Shown: positions 13,641 to 26,443 of the stretch, piece after piece
Layout: each line of letters begins with the position of its first letter
Numbering within the stretch: position 1 is the stretch's first letter
Origin: Nephrocerus scutellatus
Lineage: Eukaryota > Arthropoda > Insecta > Diptera > Pipunculidae
Direction of reading: 5' to 3'
DNA length: 64,000 bases
NCBI GenBank assembly: GCA_947095585.1
Contig: OX352763.1
Location: 67,135,067-67,199,066 of the forward strand
Notes under the pieces: model-generated
Told to the model about the DNA's origin: nothing
The model's input: only the letters and a program-made list of their open reading frames with translations
The model's database searches: none
Position numbers and translations under genes: made by a program

Positions 13641-15990
13641 TCTCAAGCGATTCGCATGAAATTTTGAATGTAGGACGAAGATGTGACTATAAGATTTCTT
13701 CCAATGGAACTTTTGGAATATTATCATTATTTTCTGGAATTTCTGGAACAAAGCAATTTTTCAAGCGATTCGCACGAAATTCGGAATGTGTGACTAAGAT
13801 GTGACTATAAGATTTCTTCCTATGGAACTTCTGGAATATGATCATTATTGTCTGGATTTTCTGGAACAAAGCAATTTTTCAAGCGATTCGCACGAAATTC
13901 GGAGTGTGTGACTAAGATGTGACTATAAGATTTCTTCCTATGAAACTTCTGGAATATGATCATTATTGTCTGGATTTTCTGGAACAAAGCAATTTTTCAA
14001 GCGATTCGCACGAAATTCGGAATGTGTGACTAAGATGTGACTTTAAGATTTCTTCCTATGGAACTTCTGGAATATGATCATTATTGTCTGGATTTTCTGG
14101 AACAAAGCCATTTCTCAAGCGATTCGCACGAAATTTTGAATGTAGGACTAAGATGTGACTATAAGATTTCTTCCTATGGAACTTCTGGAATATGATCATT
14201 ATTGTCTGGAATTTCTGAAACAAAGCAATTTTTCAAGCGATTCGCACGAATTTCGGAATGTGTGACTAAGATGTGACTATAAGATTTCTTCCTATGGAAT
14301 TTCTTGAATATGATCATTATTGTCAGGAGTTTCTGGAACAAAGCTATTTTTCAAGCGATTCGCACGAAATTGGGAACGTCGGACTTAGATGTGACTATAA
14401 GATATCTTTCTATGGACCTTCTGGAATATGATCATTATTGTCTGGAATTTCTGGAACAAAGCAATTTCTCAAGCGATTCGCATCAAATTCGGAATGTTTG
14501 ACTAAGATGTGACTATAAGATTTTTCCTATGGAACTTTTGGAATATTATCATTATTTTCTGGAATTTCTGGAACAAAGCAATTTTTCAAGCGATTCGCAC
14601 GAAATTCGGAATGTAGGACTAAGATGTGACTATAAGATTTCTTTCTATGGACCTTATGGAATATGATCATTATTGTCTGGAATTTCTGGAACAAAGCAAT
14701 TTCTCATGCGATTCGCATCAAATTCGGAATGTGTGACTAAGATGTGACTATAAGATTTCTTCCTATGGAACTTCTGAAACATGCTCATTATAGTCTAGAA
14801 TTTCTGGAACAAAGCAATTTCTCAAGCGATTCGCATGAAATTTTGAATGTAGGAGTAAGATGTGACTATAAGATTTCTTCCTATGGAATTTCTGGAATAT
14901 GATCATTATTGTCTGGAATTTCTGGAACAAAGCAATTTCTCAAGCGATTCGCATGAAATTTTGAATGTAGGACGAAGATGTGACTATAAGATTTCTTCCC
15001 ATGGAACTTTTGGAATATTATCATTATTTTCTGGAATTTCTGGAACAAAGCAATTTTTCAAGCGATTCGCACGAAATTCGGAATGTAGGACTAAGATGTG
15101 ACTATAAGATTTCTTTCTATGGACCTTATGGAATATGATCATTATTGTCTGGAATTTCTGGAACAAAGCAATTTCTCATGCGATTCGCATCAAATTCGGA
15201 ATGTGTGACTAAGATGTGACTATAAGATTTCTTCCTATGGAACTTCTGAAACATGCTCATTATAGTCTAGAATTTCTGGAACAAAGCAATTTCTCAAGCG
15301 ATTCGCATGAAATTTTGAATGTAGGAGTAAGATGTGACTATAAGATTTCTTCCTATGGAATTTCTGGAATATGATCATTATTGTCTGGAATTTCTGGAAC
15401 AAAGCAATTTCTCAAGCGATTCGCATGAAATTTTGAATGTAGGACGAAGATGTGACTATAAGATTTCTTCCTATGGAACTTCTGGATTATGATCATTATT
15501 GTCTGGAGTTTCTGGAACAAAGCAATTTCTCAAGCGATTCGCATGAAATTTTGAATGTAGGACTAAGATGTGACTATAAGATTTCTTCCTATGGAACTTC
15601 TGGTATATGATCATTATTGTCAGGATTTTCTGGAACAAAGCTATTTTTCAAGCGATTCGCACGAAATTGGGAATGTTGGACTAAGATGTGACTATAAGAT
15701 TTCTTTCTATGGACCTTCTGGAATATGATCATTATTGTCTGGAATTTCTGGAACAAAGCAATTTTTCAAGCGATTCGCACGAAATTCGAAATGTAGGACT
15801 AAGATGTGACTATAAGATTTCTTCCTATGGAACTTCTGGAATATGATCATTATTGTCTGGAATTTCTGGAACAAAGCAATTTTTCAAGCGATTCGCACGA
15901 AATTCGGAATGTGTGACTAAGATGTGCCTATAAGATTTCTTCCTATGGAACTTCTGGAATATGGTCATTATTGTCTGGAATTTCTGGAAC
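13345..15990. repeat. Block copied at about 18,180-20,825 (offset 4,834-4,835 bp)
   Basis: About 2.65 kb is repeated at a distance of 41 monomers less 3-4 bp. Ordered shared marks are CTTCCAATGG, CTATGAAACTTC, GACTTTAAG (14039 and 18873), AACGTCGG, two ACATGCTC monomers, TTCCCATGG and ATATGGTCATTATTG. The offset changes from 4,835 to 4,834 at a 1-bp deletion (CTGGACAAAG, near 18,816). The copies diverge right after the ATATGGTC monomer. Confidence 0.8.
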
Positions 15991-17279
15991 AAAGCAATTT
16001 CTCAAGCGATTCGCATGAAATTTTGAATGTAGGACTAAGATGTGACTATAAGATTTCTTCCTATGGAACTTCTGGTATATGTTCATTATTGTCAGGATTT
16101 TCTGGAACAAAGCTATTTTTCAAGCGATTCGCACGAAATTGGGAATGTTGGACTAAGATGTGACTATAAGATTTCTTTCAATGGACCTTCTGGAATATGA
16201 TCATTATTGTCTGGAACTTCTGGAACAAAGCAATTTTTCAAGCGATTCGCACGAAATTCGGAATGTAGGACTAAGATGTGACTATAAGATTTCTTCCTAT
16301 GGAACTTCTGGAATATGATCATTATTGTCTGGAATTTCTGGAACAAAGCAATTTTTCAAGCGATTCGCACGAAATTCGGAATGTGTGACTAAGATGTGCC
16401 TATAAGATTTCTTCCTATGGAACTTCTGGAATATGATCATTATTGTCTGGAATTTCTGGAACAAAGCAATTTTTCAAGCGATTCGCACGAAATTCGGAAT
16501 GTGTGACTAAGATGTGACTATAAGATTTCTTCCTATGGAACTTCTGGAATATGATCATTATTGTCTGGAATTTCTGGAACAAAGCAATTTCTCAAGCGAT
16601 TCGCATGAAATTTTGAATGTAGCCCTAAGATGTGCCTATAAGATTTCTTCCTATGGAACTTCTGGAATATGATCATTATTGTCTGGAATTTCTGGAACAA
16701 AGCAATTTTTCAAGCGATTCGCACGAAATTCGGAGTGTGTGACTAAGATGTGACTATAAGATATCTTTCTATGGACCTTCTGGAATATGATCATAATTGT
16801 CTGGAATTTCTGGAACAAAGCAATTTCTCAAGCGATTCGCATCAAATTCGGAATGTCTGACTAAGATGTGACTATAAGATTTTTTCCTATGGAATTTCTG
16901 GAATATGATCATTATTGTCTGGAATTTCTGGAACAAAGCAATTTCTCAAGCGATTCGCATGAAATTTTGAATGTAGGACTAAGATGTGACTATAAGATTT
17001 CTTCCTATGGAACTTCTGGAATATGATCATTATTGTCTGGAGTTTCTGGAACAAAGCTATTTTTCAAGCGATTCGCACGAAATTGGGAATGTTGGACTAA
17101 GATGTGACTATAAGATTTCTTTCTATGGACCTTCTGGAATATGATCATTATTGTCTGGAATTTCTGGAACAAAGCAATTTTTCAAGCGATTCGCACGAAA
17201 TTCGAAATGTAGGACTAAGATGTGACTATAAGATTTCTTCCTATGGAACTTCTGGAATATGATCATTATTGTCTGGAAT

Positions 17280-18170
17280 TTCTGGAACAAAGCAATTTTT
17301 CAAGCGATTCGCACGAAATTCGGAGTGTGTGACTAAGATGTGACTATAAGATTTCTTCCTATGAAACTTCTGGAATATGATCATTATTGTCTGGATTTTC
17401 TGGACAAAGCAATTTTTCATGCGATTCGCACGAAATTCGGAATGTGTGACTAAGATGTGACTTTAAGATTTCTTCCTATGGAACTTCTGGAATATGATCA
17501 TTATTGTCTGGATTTTCTGGAACAAAGCCATTTCTCAAGCGATTCGCACGAAATTTTGAATGTAGGACTAAGATGTGACTATAAGATTTCTTCCTATGGA
17601 ACTTCTGGAATATGATCATTATTGTCTGGAATTTCTGAAACAAAGCAATTTTTCAAGCGATTCGCACGAATTTCGGAATGTGTGACTAAGATGTGACTAT
17701 AAGATTTCTTCCTATGGAATTTCTTGAATATGATCATTATTGTCAGGAGTTTCTGGAACAAAGCTATTTTTCAAGCGATTCGCACGAAATTGGGAACGTC
17801 GGACTAAGATGTGACTATAAGATATCTTTCTATGGACCTTCTGGAATATGATCATTATTGTCTGGAATTTCTGGAACAAAGCAATTTCTCAAGCGATTCG
17901 CATCAAATTCGGAATGTTTGACTAAGATGTGACTATAAGATTTTTCCTATGGAACTTTTGGAATATTATCATTATTTTCTGGAATTTCTGGAACAAAGCA
18001 ATTTTTCAAGCGATTCGCACGAAATTCGGAATGTAGGACTAAGATGTGACTATAAGATTTCTTTCTATGGACCTTATGGAATATGATCATTATTGTCTGG
18101 AATTTCTGGAACAAAGCAATTTCTCATGCGATTCGCATCAAATTCGGAATGTGTGACTAAGATGTGACTA
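17280..18170. repeat. Block copied at about 18,695-19,595 (offset 1,414 bp, about 12 monomers)
   Basis: The one-base-short CTGGACAAAG with TTTCATGCGATTCG occurs in both copies (near 17,402 and 18,816), followed by GACTTTAAG (17459 and 18873), AACGTCGG and GATTTTTCC. Sharing a private 1-bp deletion shows these two are closer relatives of each other than of the copy near 14,000, which lacks it. Confidence 0.75.
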
Positions 18171-21100
18171 TAAGATTTCTTTCTATGGACCTTCTGGAAT
18201 ATGATCATAATTGTCTGGAATTTCTGGAACAAAGCAATTTCTCAAGCGATTCGCATCAAATTCGGAATGTCTGACTAAGATGTGACTATAAGATTTTTTC
18301 CTATGGAATTTCTGGAATATGATCATTATTGTCTGGAATTTCTGGAACAAAGCAATTTCTCAAGCGATTCGCATGAAATTTTGAATGTAGGACTAAGATG
18401 TGACTATAAGATTTCTTCCTATGGAACTTCTGGAATATGATCATTATTGTCTGGAGTTTCTGGAACAAAGCAATTTCTCAAGCGATTCGCATGAAATTTT
18501 GAATGTAGGACGAAGATGTGACTATAAGATTTCTTCCAATGGAACTTTTGGAATATTATCATTATTTTCTGGAATTTCTGGAACAAAGCAATTTTTCAAG
18601 CGATTCGCACGAAATTCGGAATGTGTGACTAAGATGTGACTATAAGATTTCTTCCTATGGAACTTCTGGAATATGATCATTATTGTCTGGATTTTCTGGA
18701 ACAAAGCAATTTTTCAAGCGATTCGCACGAAATTCGGAGTGTGTGACTAAGATGTGACTATAAGATTTCTTCCTATGAAACTTCTGGAATATGATCATTA
18801 TTGTCTGGATTTTCTGGACAAAGCAATTTTTCATGCGATTCGCACGAAATTCGGAATGTGTGACTAAGATGTGACTTTAAGATTTCTTCCTATGGAACTT
18901 CTGGAATATGATCATTATTGTCTGGATTTTCTGGAACAAAGCCATTTCTCAAGCGATTCGCACGAAATTTTGAATGTAGGACTAAGATGTGACTATAAGA
19001 TTTCTTCCTATGGAACTTCTGGAATATGATCATTATTGTCTGGAATTTCTGAAACAAAGCAATTTTTCAAGCGATTCGCACGAATTTCGGAATGTGTGAC
19101 TAAGATGTGACTATAAGATTTCTTCCTATGGAATTTCTTGAATATGATCATTATTGTCAGGAGTTTCTGGAACAAAGCTATTTTTCAAGCGATTCGCACG
19201 AAATTGGGAACGTCGGACTAAGATGTGACTATAAGATATCTTTCTATGGACCTTCTGGAATATGATCATTATTGTCTGGAATTTCTGGAACAAAGCAATT
19301 TCTCAAGCGATTCGCATCAAATTCGGAATGTTTGACTAAGATGTGACTATAAGATTTTTCCTATGGAACTTTTGGAATATTATCATTATTTTCTGGAATT
19401 TCTGGAACAAAGCAATTTTTCAAGCGATTCGCACGAAATTCGGAATGTAGGACTAAGATGTGACTACAAGATTTCTTTCTATGGACCTTATGGAATATGA
19501 TCATTATTGTCTGGAATTTCTGGAACAAAGCAATTTCTCATGCGATTCGCATCAAATTCGGAATGTGTGACTAAGATGTGACTATAAGATTTCTTCCTAT
19601 GGAACTTCTGAAACATGCTCATTATAGTCTAGAATTTCTGGAACAAAGCAATTTCTCAAGCGATTCGCATGAAATTTTGAATGTAGGAGTAAGATGTGAC
19701 TATAAGATTTCTTCCTATGGAATTTCTGGAATATGATCATTATTGTCTGGAATTTCTGGAACAAAGCAATTTCTCAAGCGATTCGCATGAAATTTTGAAT
19801 GTAGGACGAAGATGTGACTATAAGATTTCTTCCCATGGAACTTTTGGAATATTATCATTATTTTCTGGAATTTCTGGAACAAAGCAATTTTTCAAGCGAT
19901 TCGCACGAAATTCGGAATGTAGGACTAAGATGTGACTATAAGATTTCTTTCTATGGACCTTATGGAATATGATCATTATTGTCTGGAATTTCTGGAACAA
20001 AGCAATTTCTCATGCGATTCGCATCAAATTCGGAATGTGTGACTAAGATGTGACTATAAGATTTCTTCCTATGGAACTTCTGAAACATGCTCATTATAGT
20101 CTAGAATTTCTGGAACAAAGCAATTTCTCAAGCGATTCGCATGAAATTTTGAATGTAGGAGTAAGATGTGACTATAAGATTTCTTCCTATGGAATTTCTG
20201 GAATATGATCATTATTGTCTGGAATTTCTGGAACAAAGCAATTTCTCAAGCGATTCGCATGAAATTTTGAATGTAGGACGAAGATGTGACTATAAGATTT
20301 CTTCCTATGGAACTTCTGGATTATGATCATTATTGTCTGGAGTTTCTGGAACAAAGCAATTTCTCAAGCGATTCGCATGAAATTTTGAATGTAGGACTAA
20401 GATGTGACTATAAGATTTCTTCCTATGGAACTTCTGGTATATGATCATTATTGTCAGGATTTTCTGGAACAAAGCTATTTTTCAAGCGATTCGCACGAAA
20501 TTGGGAATGTTGGACTAAGATGTGACTATAAGATTTCTTTCTATGGACCTTCTGGAATATGATCATTATTGTCTGGAATTTCTGGAACAAAGCAATTTTT
20601 CAAGCGATTCGCACGAAATTCGAAATGTAGGACTAAGATGTGACTATAAGATTTCTTCCTATGGAACTTCTGGAATATGATCATTATTGTCTGGAATTTC
20701 TGGAACAAAGCAATTTTTCAAGCGATTCGCACGAAATTCGGAATGTGTGACTAAGATGTGCCTATAAGATTTCTTCCTATGGAACTTCTGGAATATGGTC
20801 ATTATTGTCTGGAATTTCTGGAACAAAGCAATTTTTCAAGCGATTCGCACGAAATTCGGAATGTGTGACTAAGATGTGACTATAAGATTTCTTCCTATGG
20901 AACTTCTGGAATATGATCATTATTGTCTGGAATTTCTGGAACAAAGCAATTTCTCAAGCGATTCGCATGAAATTTTGAATGTAGCCCTAAGATGTGCCTA
21001 TAAGATTTCTTCCTATGGAACTTCTGGAATATGATCATTATTGTCTGGAATTTCTGGAACAAAGCAATTTTTCAAGCGATTCGCACGAAATTCGGAGTGT

Positions 21101-22771
21101 GTGACTAAGATGTGACTATAAGATATCTTTCTATGGACCTTCTGGAATATGATCATTATTGTCTGGAATTTCTGGAACAAAGCAATTTCTCAAGCGATTC
21201 GCATCAAATTCGGAATGTCTGACTAAGATGTGACTATAAGATTTTTCCTATGGAATTTCTGGAAAATGATCATTATTGTCTGGAATTTCTGGAACAAAGC
21301 AATTTCTCAAGCGATTCGCACGAAATTTTGAATGTAGGACTAAGATGTGACTATAAGATTTCTTCCTATGGAACTTCTGGAATATGATCATTATTGTCTG
21401 GAATTTCTGAAACAAAGCAATTTTTCAAGCGATTCGCACGAAATTCGGAATGTGTGACTAAGATGTGACTATAAGATTTCTTCCTATGGAATTTCTTGAA
21501 TATGATCATTATTGTCAGGAGTTTCTGGAACAAAGCTATTTTTCAAGCGATTCGCACGAAATTGGTAACGTTGGACTAAGATGTGACTATAAGATATCTT
21601 TCTATGGACCTTCTGGAATATGATCATTATTGTCTGGATTTTCTGGAACAAAGCAATTTCTCAAGCGATTCGCATAAATTCGGAATGTTTGACTAAGATG
21701 TGACTATAAGATTTCTTCCTATGGAACTTTTGGAATATAATCATTATTTTCTGGAATTTCTGGAACAAAGCAATTTTTCAAGCGATTCGCACGAAATTCG
21801 GAATGTGTGACTAAGATGTGACTATAAGATTTCTTCATATGAAACTTCTGGAATATGATCATTATTGTCTGGAATTTCTGGAACAAAGCAATTTTTCAAC
21901 CGATTCGCACGAAATTCGGAATGTAGGACAAAGATGTGACTATAAGATTTCTTCCTATGGAACTTCTGGAATATGATTATTATTGTCTAGAATTTCTGGA
22001 ACAAAGCAATTTTTCAAGCGATTCGCACGAAATTCGGAGTGTGGGACTAAGATGTGACTATAAGATTTCTTCCTATGAAATTTCTGGAATATGATCATTA
22101 TTGTCTGGAATTTCTGGAACAAAGCAATTTCTCAAGCGATTCGCATGAAATTTGGAATGTAGGACTAAGATTTGACTATAAGATTTCTTCCTATGGAACT
22201 TCTGGAATATGATCATTATTGTCTGGAATTTCTGGAACAAAGCAATTTTTCAAGCGATTCGCACGAAATTCGGAGTGTGTGACTAAGATGTGACTATAAG
22301 ATTTCTTCCTATGGAACTTCTGGAATATGATCATTATTGTCTGGAATTTCTGGAACAAAGCAATTTCTCAAGCGATTCGCATGAAATTTGGAATGTCTGA
22401 CTAAGATATGACTATAAGTTTTCTTCCTATGGAACTTCTGGATTATGATCATTATTGTCTGGAATTTCTGGAACAAAGCAATTTTTCAAGCGATTCGCAC
22501 GAAATTCGGAATGTGTGACTAAGATGTGACTATAAGATTTCTTTCTATGGAACTTCGGGAATATGATCATTATTGTCTGGAATTTCTGGAACAAAGCAAT
22601 TTCTCAAGCGATTCGCATGAAATTTGGAATGTCTGACTAAGATATGACTATAAGATTTCTTCCTATGGAACTTCTGGATTATGATCATTATTGTCTGGAA
22701 TTTCTGGAACAAAGCAATTTTTCAAGCGATTCGCATGAAATTTGGAATGTAGGACTAAGATGTGATTGTAA

Positions 22772-22831
22772 GATTTCTTTTTCAAGCGATTCGCACGAAA
22801 TTCGGAATGTGTGAATAAGATGTGACTAAAA
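22772..22831. repeat. Truncated 60-bp monomer (loss of 58 bp), copy 1 of 6
   Basis: GATTTC is joined directly to TTTTTCAAGCG. This removes monomer positions about 7-64, that is, both TTCTGGAA boxes and ATGATCAT. A GATTGTAAG linker precedes it and a GTGTGAATAAG linker follows. The same junction recurs with the same flanks at 24130, 26384, 27506, 30378 and 34089, so it arose once and was amplified with its block. The T-run on both sides makes the exact breakpoint ambiguous by a few bases. Confidence 0.9.
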
Positions 22832-24129
22832 GATTTCTTCCTATGGAATTTCTGGAATATGATCATTATTGTCTGGAATTTCTGGAACAAAGCAATTTCT
22901 CAAGCGATTCGCATGAAATTTGGAATGTCTGACTAAGATATGACTATAAGATTTCTTCCTATGGAACTTCTGGATTATGATCATTATTGTCTGGAATTTC
23001 TGGAACAAAGCAATTTTTCAAGCGATTCGCACGAAATTCGGAGTGTGTGACTAAGATGTGACTATAAGATTTCTTCCTATGCAACTTCTGGAATATGATC
23101 ATTATTGTCTGGAATTTCTGGAACAAAGCAATTTCTCAAGCGATTCGCATGAAATTTTGAATGTAGGACTAAGATGTGACTGTAAGATTTCTTCCTATGG
23201 AACTTCTGGAATATGATCATTATTGTCTGGAATTTCTGAAACAAAGATAGTTTTCAAGCGATAAGCACGTAATTCGGAATGTGTGACTATGATGTGACTA
23301 TAAGATTTTTTCCTATGGAATTTCTTGAATATGATCATTATTGTCTGGAATTTCTGGAACAAAGCAATTTCTCAAGCGATTCGCATGCAATTTGGAATGT
23401 GTGACTAAGATGTGACTATAAGATTTCTTCCTATGGAACTTCTGGAATATGATCTTAATTGTCTGGAATTTCTGGAACAAAGCAATTTTTCAAGTGATTC
23501 GCACGAAATTCGGAATATGTGACTAAGATGTGACTATAAGATTTCTTCCTATGGAACTTCTGGAATATGATCATTATTGTCTGGAATTTCTGGAACAAAG
23601 CAATTTTTCAAGCGATTCGCACGAAATTCGGAGTGTGTGACTAAGATGTGACTATAAGATTTCTTCCTATGGAACTTCTGGAATATGATCATTATTGTCT
23701 GGAATTTCTGGAACAAAGCAATTTCTCAAGCGATTCGCATGAAATTTGGAATGTCTGACTAAGATATGACTATAAGTTTTCTTCCTATGTAACTTCTGGA
23801 TTATGATCATTATTGTCTGGAATTTCTGGAACAAAGCAATTTTTCAAGCGATTCGCACGAAATTCGGAATGTGTGACTAAGATGTGACTATAAGATTTCT
23901 TTCTATGGAACTTCGGGAATATGATCATTATTGTCTGGAATTTCTGGAACAAAGCAATTTCTCAAGCGATTCGCATGAAATTTGGAATGTCTGACTAAGA
24001 TATGACTATAAGATTTCTTCCTATGGAACTTCTGGATTATGATCATTATTGTCTGGAATTTCTGGAACAAAGCAATTTTTCAAGCGATTCGCATGAAATT
24101 TGGAATGTAGGACTAAGATGTGATTGTAA

Positions 24130-24189
24130 GATTTCTTTTTCAAGCGATTCGCACGAAATTCGGAATGTGTGAATAAGATGTGACTAAAA
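24130..24189. repeat. Truncated 60-bp monomer, copy 2 of 6
   Basis: This copy has the same GATTTC/TTTTTCAAGCG junction and lies exactly 1,358 bp after the copy at 22,772. Both carry the private GACTAAAAG variant in the following linker, which the four later copies do not. Confidence 0.9.
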
Positions 24190-25796
24190 GATTTCTTCCT
24201 ATGGAATTTCTGGAATATGATCATTATTGTCTGGAATTTCTGGAACAAAGCAATTTCTCAAGCGATTCGCATGAAATTTGGAATGTCTGACTAAGATATG
24301 ACTATAAGATTTCTTCCTATGGAACTTCTGGATTATGATCATTATTGTCTGGAATTTCTGGAACAAAGCAATTTTTCAAGCGATTCGCACGAAATTCGGA
24401 GTGTGTGACTAAGATGTGACTATAAGATTTCTTCCTATGCAACTTCTGGAATATGATCATTATTGTCTGGAATTTCTGGAACAAAGCAATTTCTCAAGCG
24501 ATTCGCATGAAATTTTGAATGTAGGACTAAGATGTGACTGTAAGATTTCTTCCTATGGAACTTCTGGAATATGATCATTATTGTCTGGAATTTCTGAAAC
24601 AAAGATAGTTTTCAAGCGATAAGCACGTAATTCGGAATGTGTGACTATGATGTGACTATAAGATTTTTTCCTATGGAATTTCTTGAATATGATCATTATT
24701 GTCTGGAATTTCTGGAACAAAGCAATTTCTCAAGCGATTCGCATGCAATTTGGAATGTGTGACTAAGATGTGACTATAAGATTTCTTCCTATGGAACTTC
24801 TGGAATATGATCTTAATTGTCTGGAATTTCTGGAACAAAGCAATTTTTCAAGTGATTCGCACGAAATTCGGAATATGTGACTAAGATGTGACTATAAGAT
24901 TTCTTCCTATGGAACTTCTGGAATATGATCATTATTGTCTAGAATTTCTGGAACAAAGCAATTTCTCAAGCGATTCGCATGAAATTTGGAATGTAGGACT
25001 AAGATGTGATTGTAAGATTTCTTCCTATGGAACTTCTGGAATATGATCATTATTGTCTGGAATTTCTGAAACAAAGATATTTTTTCAAGCGATAAGCACG
25101 TAATTCGGAATGTTGTAACTAAGATGTGACTATAAGATTTCTTCCTATAGAATTTCTTGAATATGATCATTATTGACTGGAATTTCTGGAACAAAGCAAT
25201 TTCTCAAGCGATTCGCATGCAATTTGGAATGTGTGGCTCAGATGTGACTATAAGATTTCTTCCTATGGAATTTTTTGAATATGATCATTATTGTCTGGAA
25301 TTTCTGGAACAAAGAAATTTCTCAAGCGATTCGCATGAAATTTGGAATGTAGGACTAAGATGTGACTATAAGATTTCTTCCTATGGAACTTCTGGAACAT
25401 GATCATTATTGTCTAGAATTTCTGGAACAAAGCAATTTCTCAACCGATTCGCATGAAATTTTGAATGTAGGAGTAAGATGTGACTATAAGATATCTTCCT
25501 ATGGAATTTCTGGAATATGATCATTATTGTCTGGAGTTTCTGGAACAAAGCAATTTCTCAAGCGATTCGCATGAAATTTTGAATGTAGGACTAAGATGTG
25601 ACTGTAAGATTTCTTCCTATGGAACTTCTGGAATATGATCATTATTGTCTGGAATTTCTGGAACAAAGCAATTTCTCAAGCGATTCGCATGAAATTTGGA
25701 ATGTAGGACAAAGATGTGACTATAAGATTTCTTCCTATGGAACTTCTGGAATATGATTATTATTGTCTGAAATTTCTGGAACAAAGCAATTTTTCA

Positions 25797-25804
25797 AGCG
25801 AGCG
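25797..25804. repeat. 4-bp insertion AGCG in the CpG segment
   Basis: CAAGCGAGCGATTCG replaces CAAGCGATTCG, a duplication of AGCG. The same insertion occurs near 26,021-26,030 and 29,527-29,534, in monomers with GAGTGTGGGAC. It marks related copies of one block. Confidence 0.85.
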
Positions 25805-25837
25805 ATTCGCACGAAATTCGGAGTGTGGGACTAAGAT

Positions 25838-26290
25838 GTGACTATAAGATTTCTTCCTATGGAATTTCTGGAATATGATCATTATTGTCTGGAATTTCTG
25901 GAACAAAGCAATTTCTCAAGCGATTCGCATGAAATTTGGAATGTAGGACTAAGATTTGACTATAAGATTTCATTATTGTCTGGAATTTCTGGAACAAAGC
26001 AATTTCTCAAGCGATTTTTCAAGCGAGCGATTCGCACGAAATTCGGAGTGTGGGACTAAGATGTGACTATAAGATTTCTTCCTATGGAATTTCTGGAATA
26101 TGATCATTATTGTCTGGAATTTCTGGAACAAAGCAATTTCTCAAGCGATTCGCATGAAATTTGGAATGTAGGACTAAGATTTGACTATAAGATTTCATTA
26201 TTGTCTGGAATTTCTGGAACAAAGCAATTTCTCAAGCGATTCGCATGAAATTTGGAATGTAGGACTAAGATTTGACTATAAGATTTCTTC
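25838..26290. repeat. 225-bp tandem duplication with nested rearrangements
   Basis: The order GTGGGACTAAG, full monomer, monomer with a 27-bp loss appears twice, 225 bp apart. The first 27-bp loss is at 25966 (GATTT joined to CATTATTG, removing positions 6-32), the second at 26191. Between them CAAGCGA runs back into TTTTTCAAGCGAGCG near 26,010-26,030, duplicating 12 bp in addition to the 4-bp insertion. The arithmetic fits: 236 minus 27 plus 16 gives 225. A third copy of the 27-bp loss lies at 29697. Confidence 0.85.
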
Positions 26291-26326
26291 CTATGGAACT
26301 TCTGGAATATGATCATTATTGTCTGG

Positions 26327-26443
26327 AATTTCTTCAAGCGATTCGCATGAAATTTGGAATGTAGGACTAAGATGTGATTGTAAGATTTCTTTTTCAAGCG
26401 ATTCGCACGAAATTCGGAATGTGTGAATAAGATGTGACTATAA
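26327..26443. repeat. Two adjacent truncated monomers (16-bp and 58-bp losses)
   Basis: Near 26,331 GGAATTTC is joined to TTCAAGCG, losing 16 bp, including the CTGGAACAAAG part of the monomer. At 26384 the 58-bp truncation follows, copy 3 of 6. The 16-bp loss was seen only here. The two scars sit where the 225-bp duplication is joined to another copy of the 1,358-bp type block, so the first may be the recombination junction itself. Confidence 0.8.

Larger units (their letters stand above)
6150..21700. repeat. Array segment 2: family with GATATCTTTC, GACTTTAAG, AACATGCTC and AACGTCGG marks
   Basis: These linked rare variants recur in ordered sets. GACTTTAAG occurs at about 6175, 7470, 11208, 14039, 17459 and 18873. 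ACATGCTCATTATAG occurs about ten times, from about 6,913 to 20,085, often 472 bp apart. AACGTCGG monomers follow an AATTTCTTGAATATG monomer each time. Spacing between corresponding copies clusters near whole multiples of 118, less small deletions. This is higher-order repeat organisation with irregular block length. No gene is present. Confidence 0.8.
22180..24896. repeat. Tandem duplication of a 1,358-bp unit (11 monomers plus a 60-bp fragment)
   Basis: About 22,180-23,538 and 23,538-24,896 match in order. Shared marks are ATAAGTTTTC, CTTCGGGAATATG, the 60-bp truncated monomer (22772 and 24130), CTATGCAAC, a class C copy (23260 and 24618), CATGCAATTTGG, GATCTTAATTG and CAAGTGATTCG. One difference is CTATGGAAC against CTATGTAAC near 23,788. 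The length equals 12 x 118 minus 58. Confidence 0.88.
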
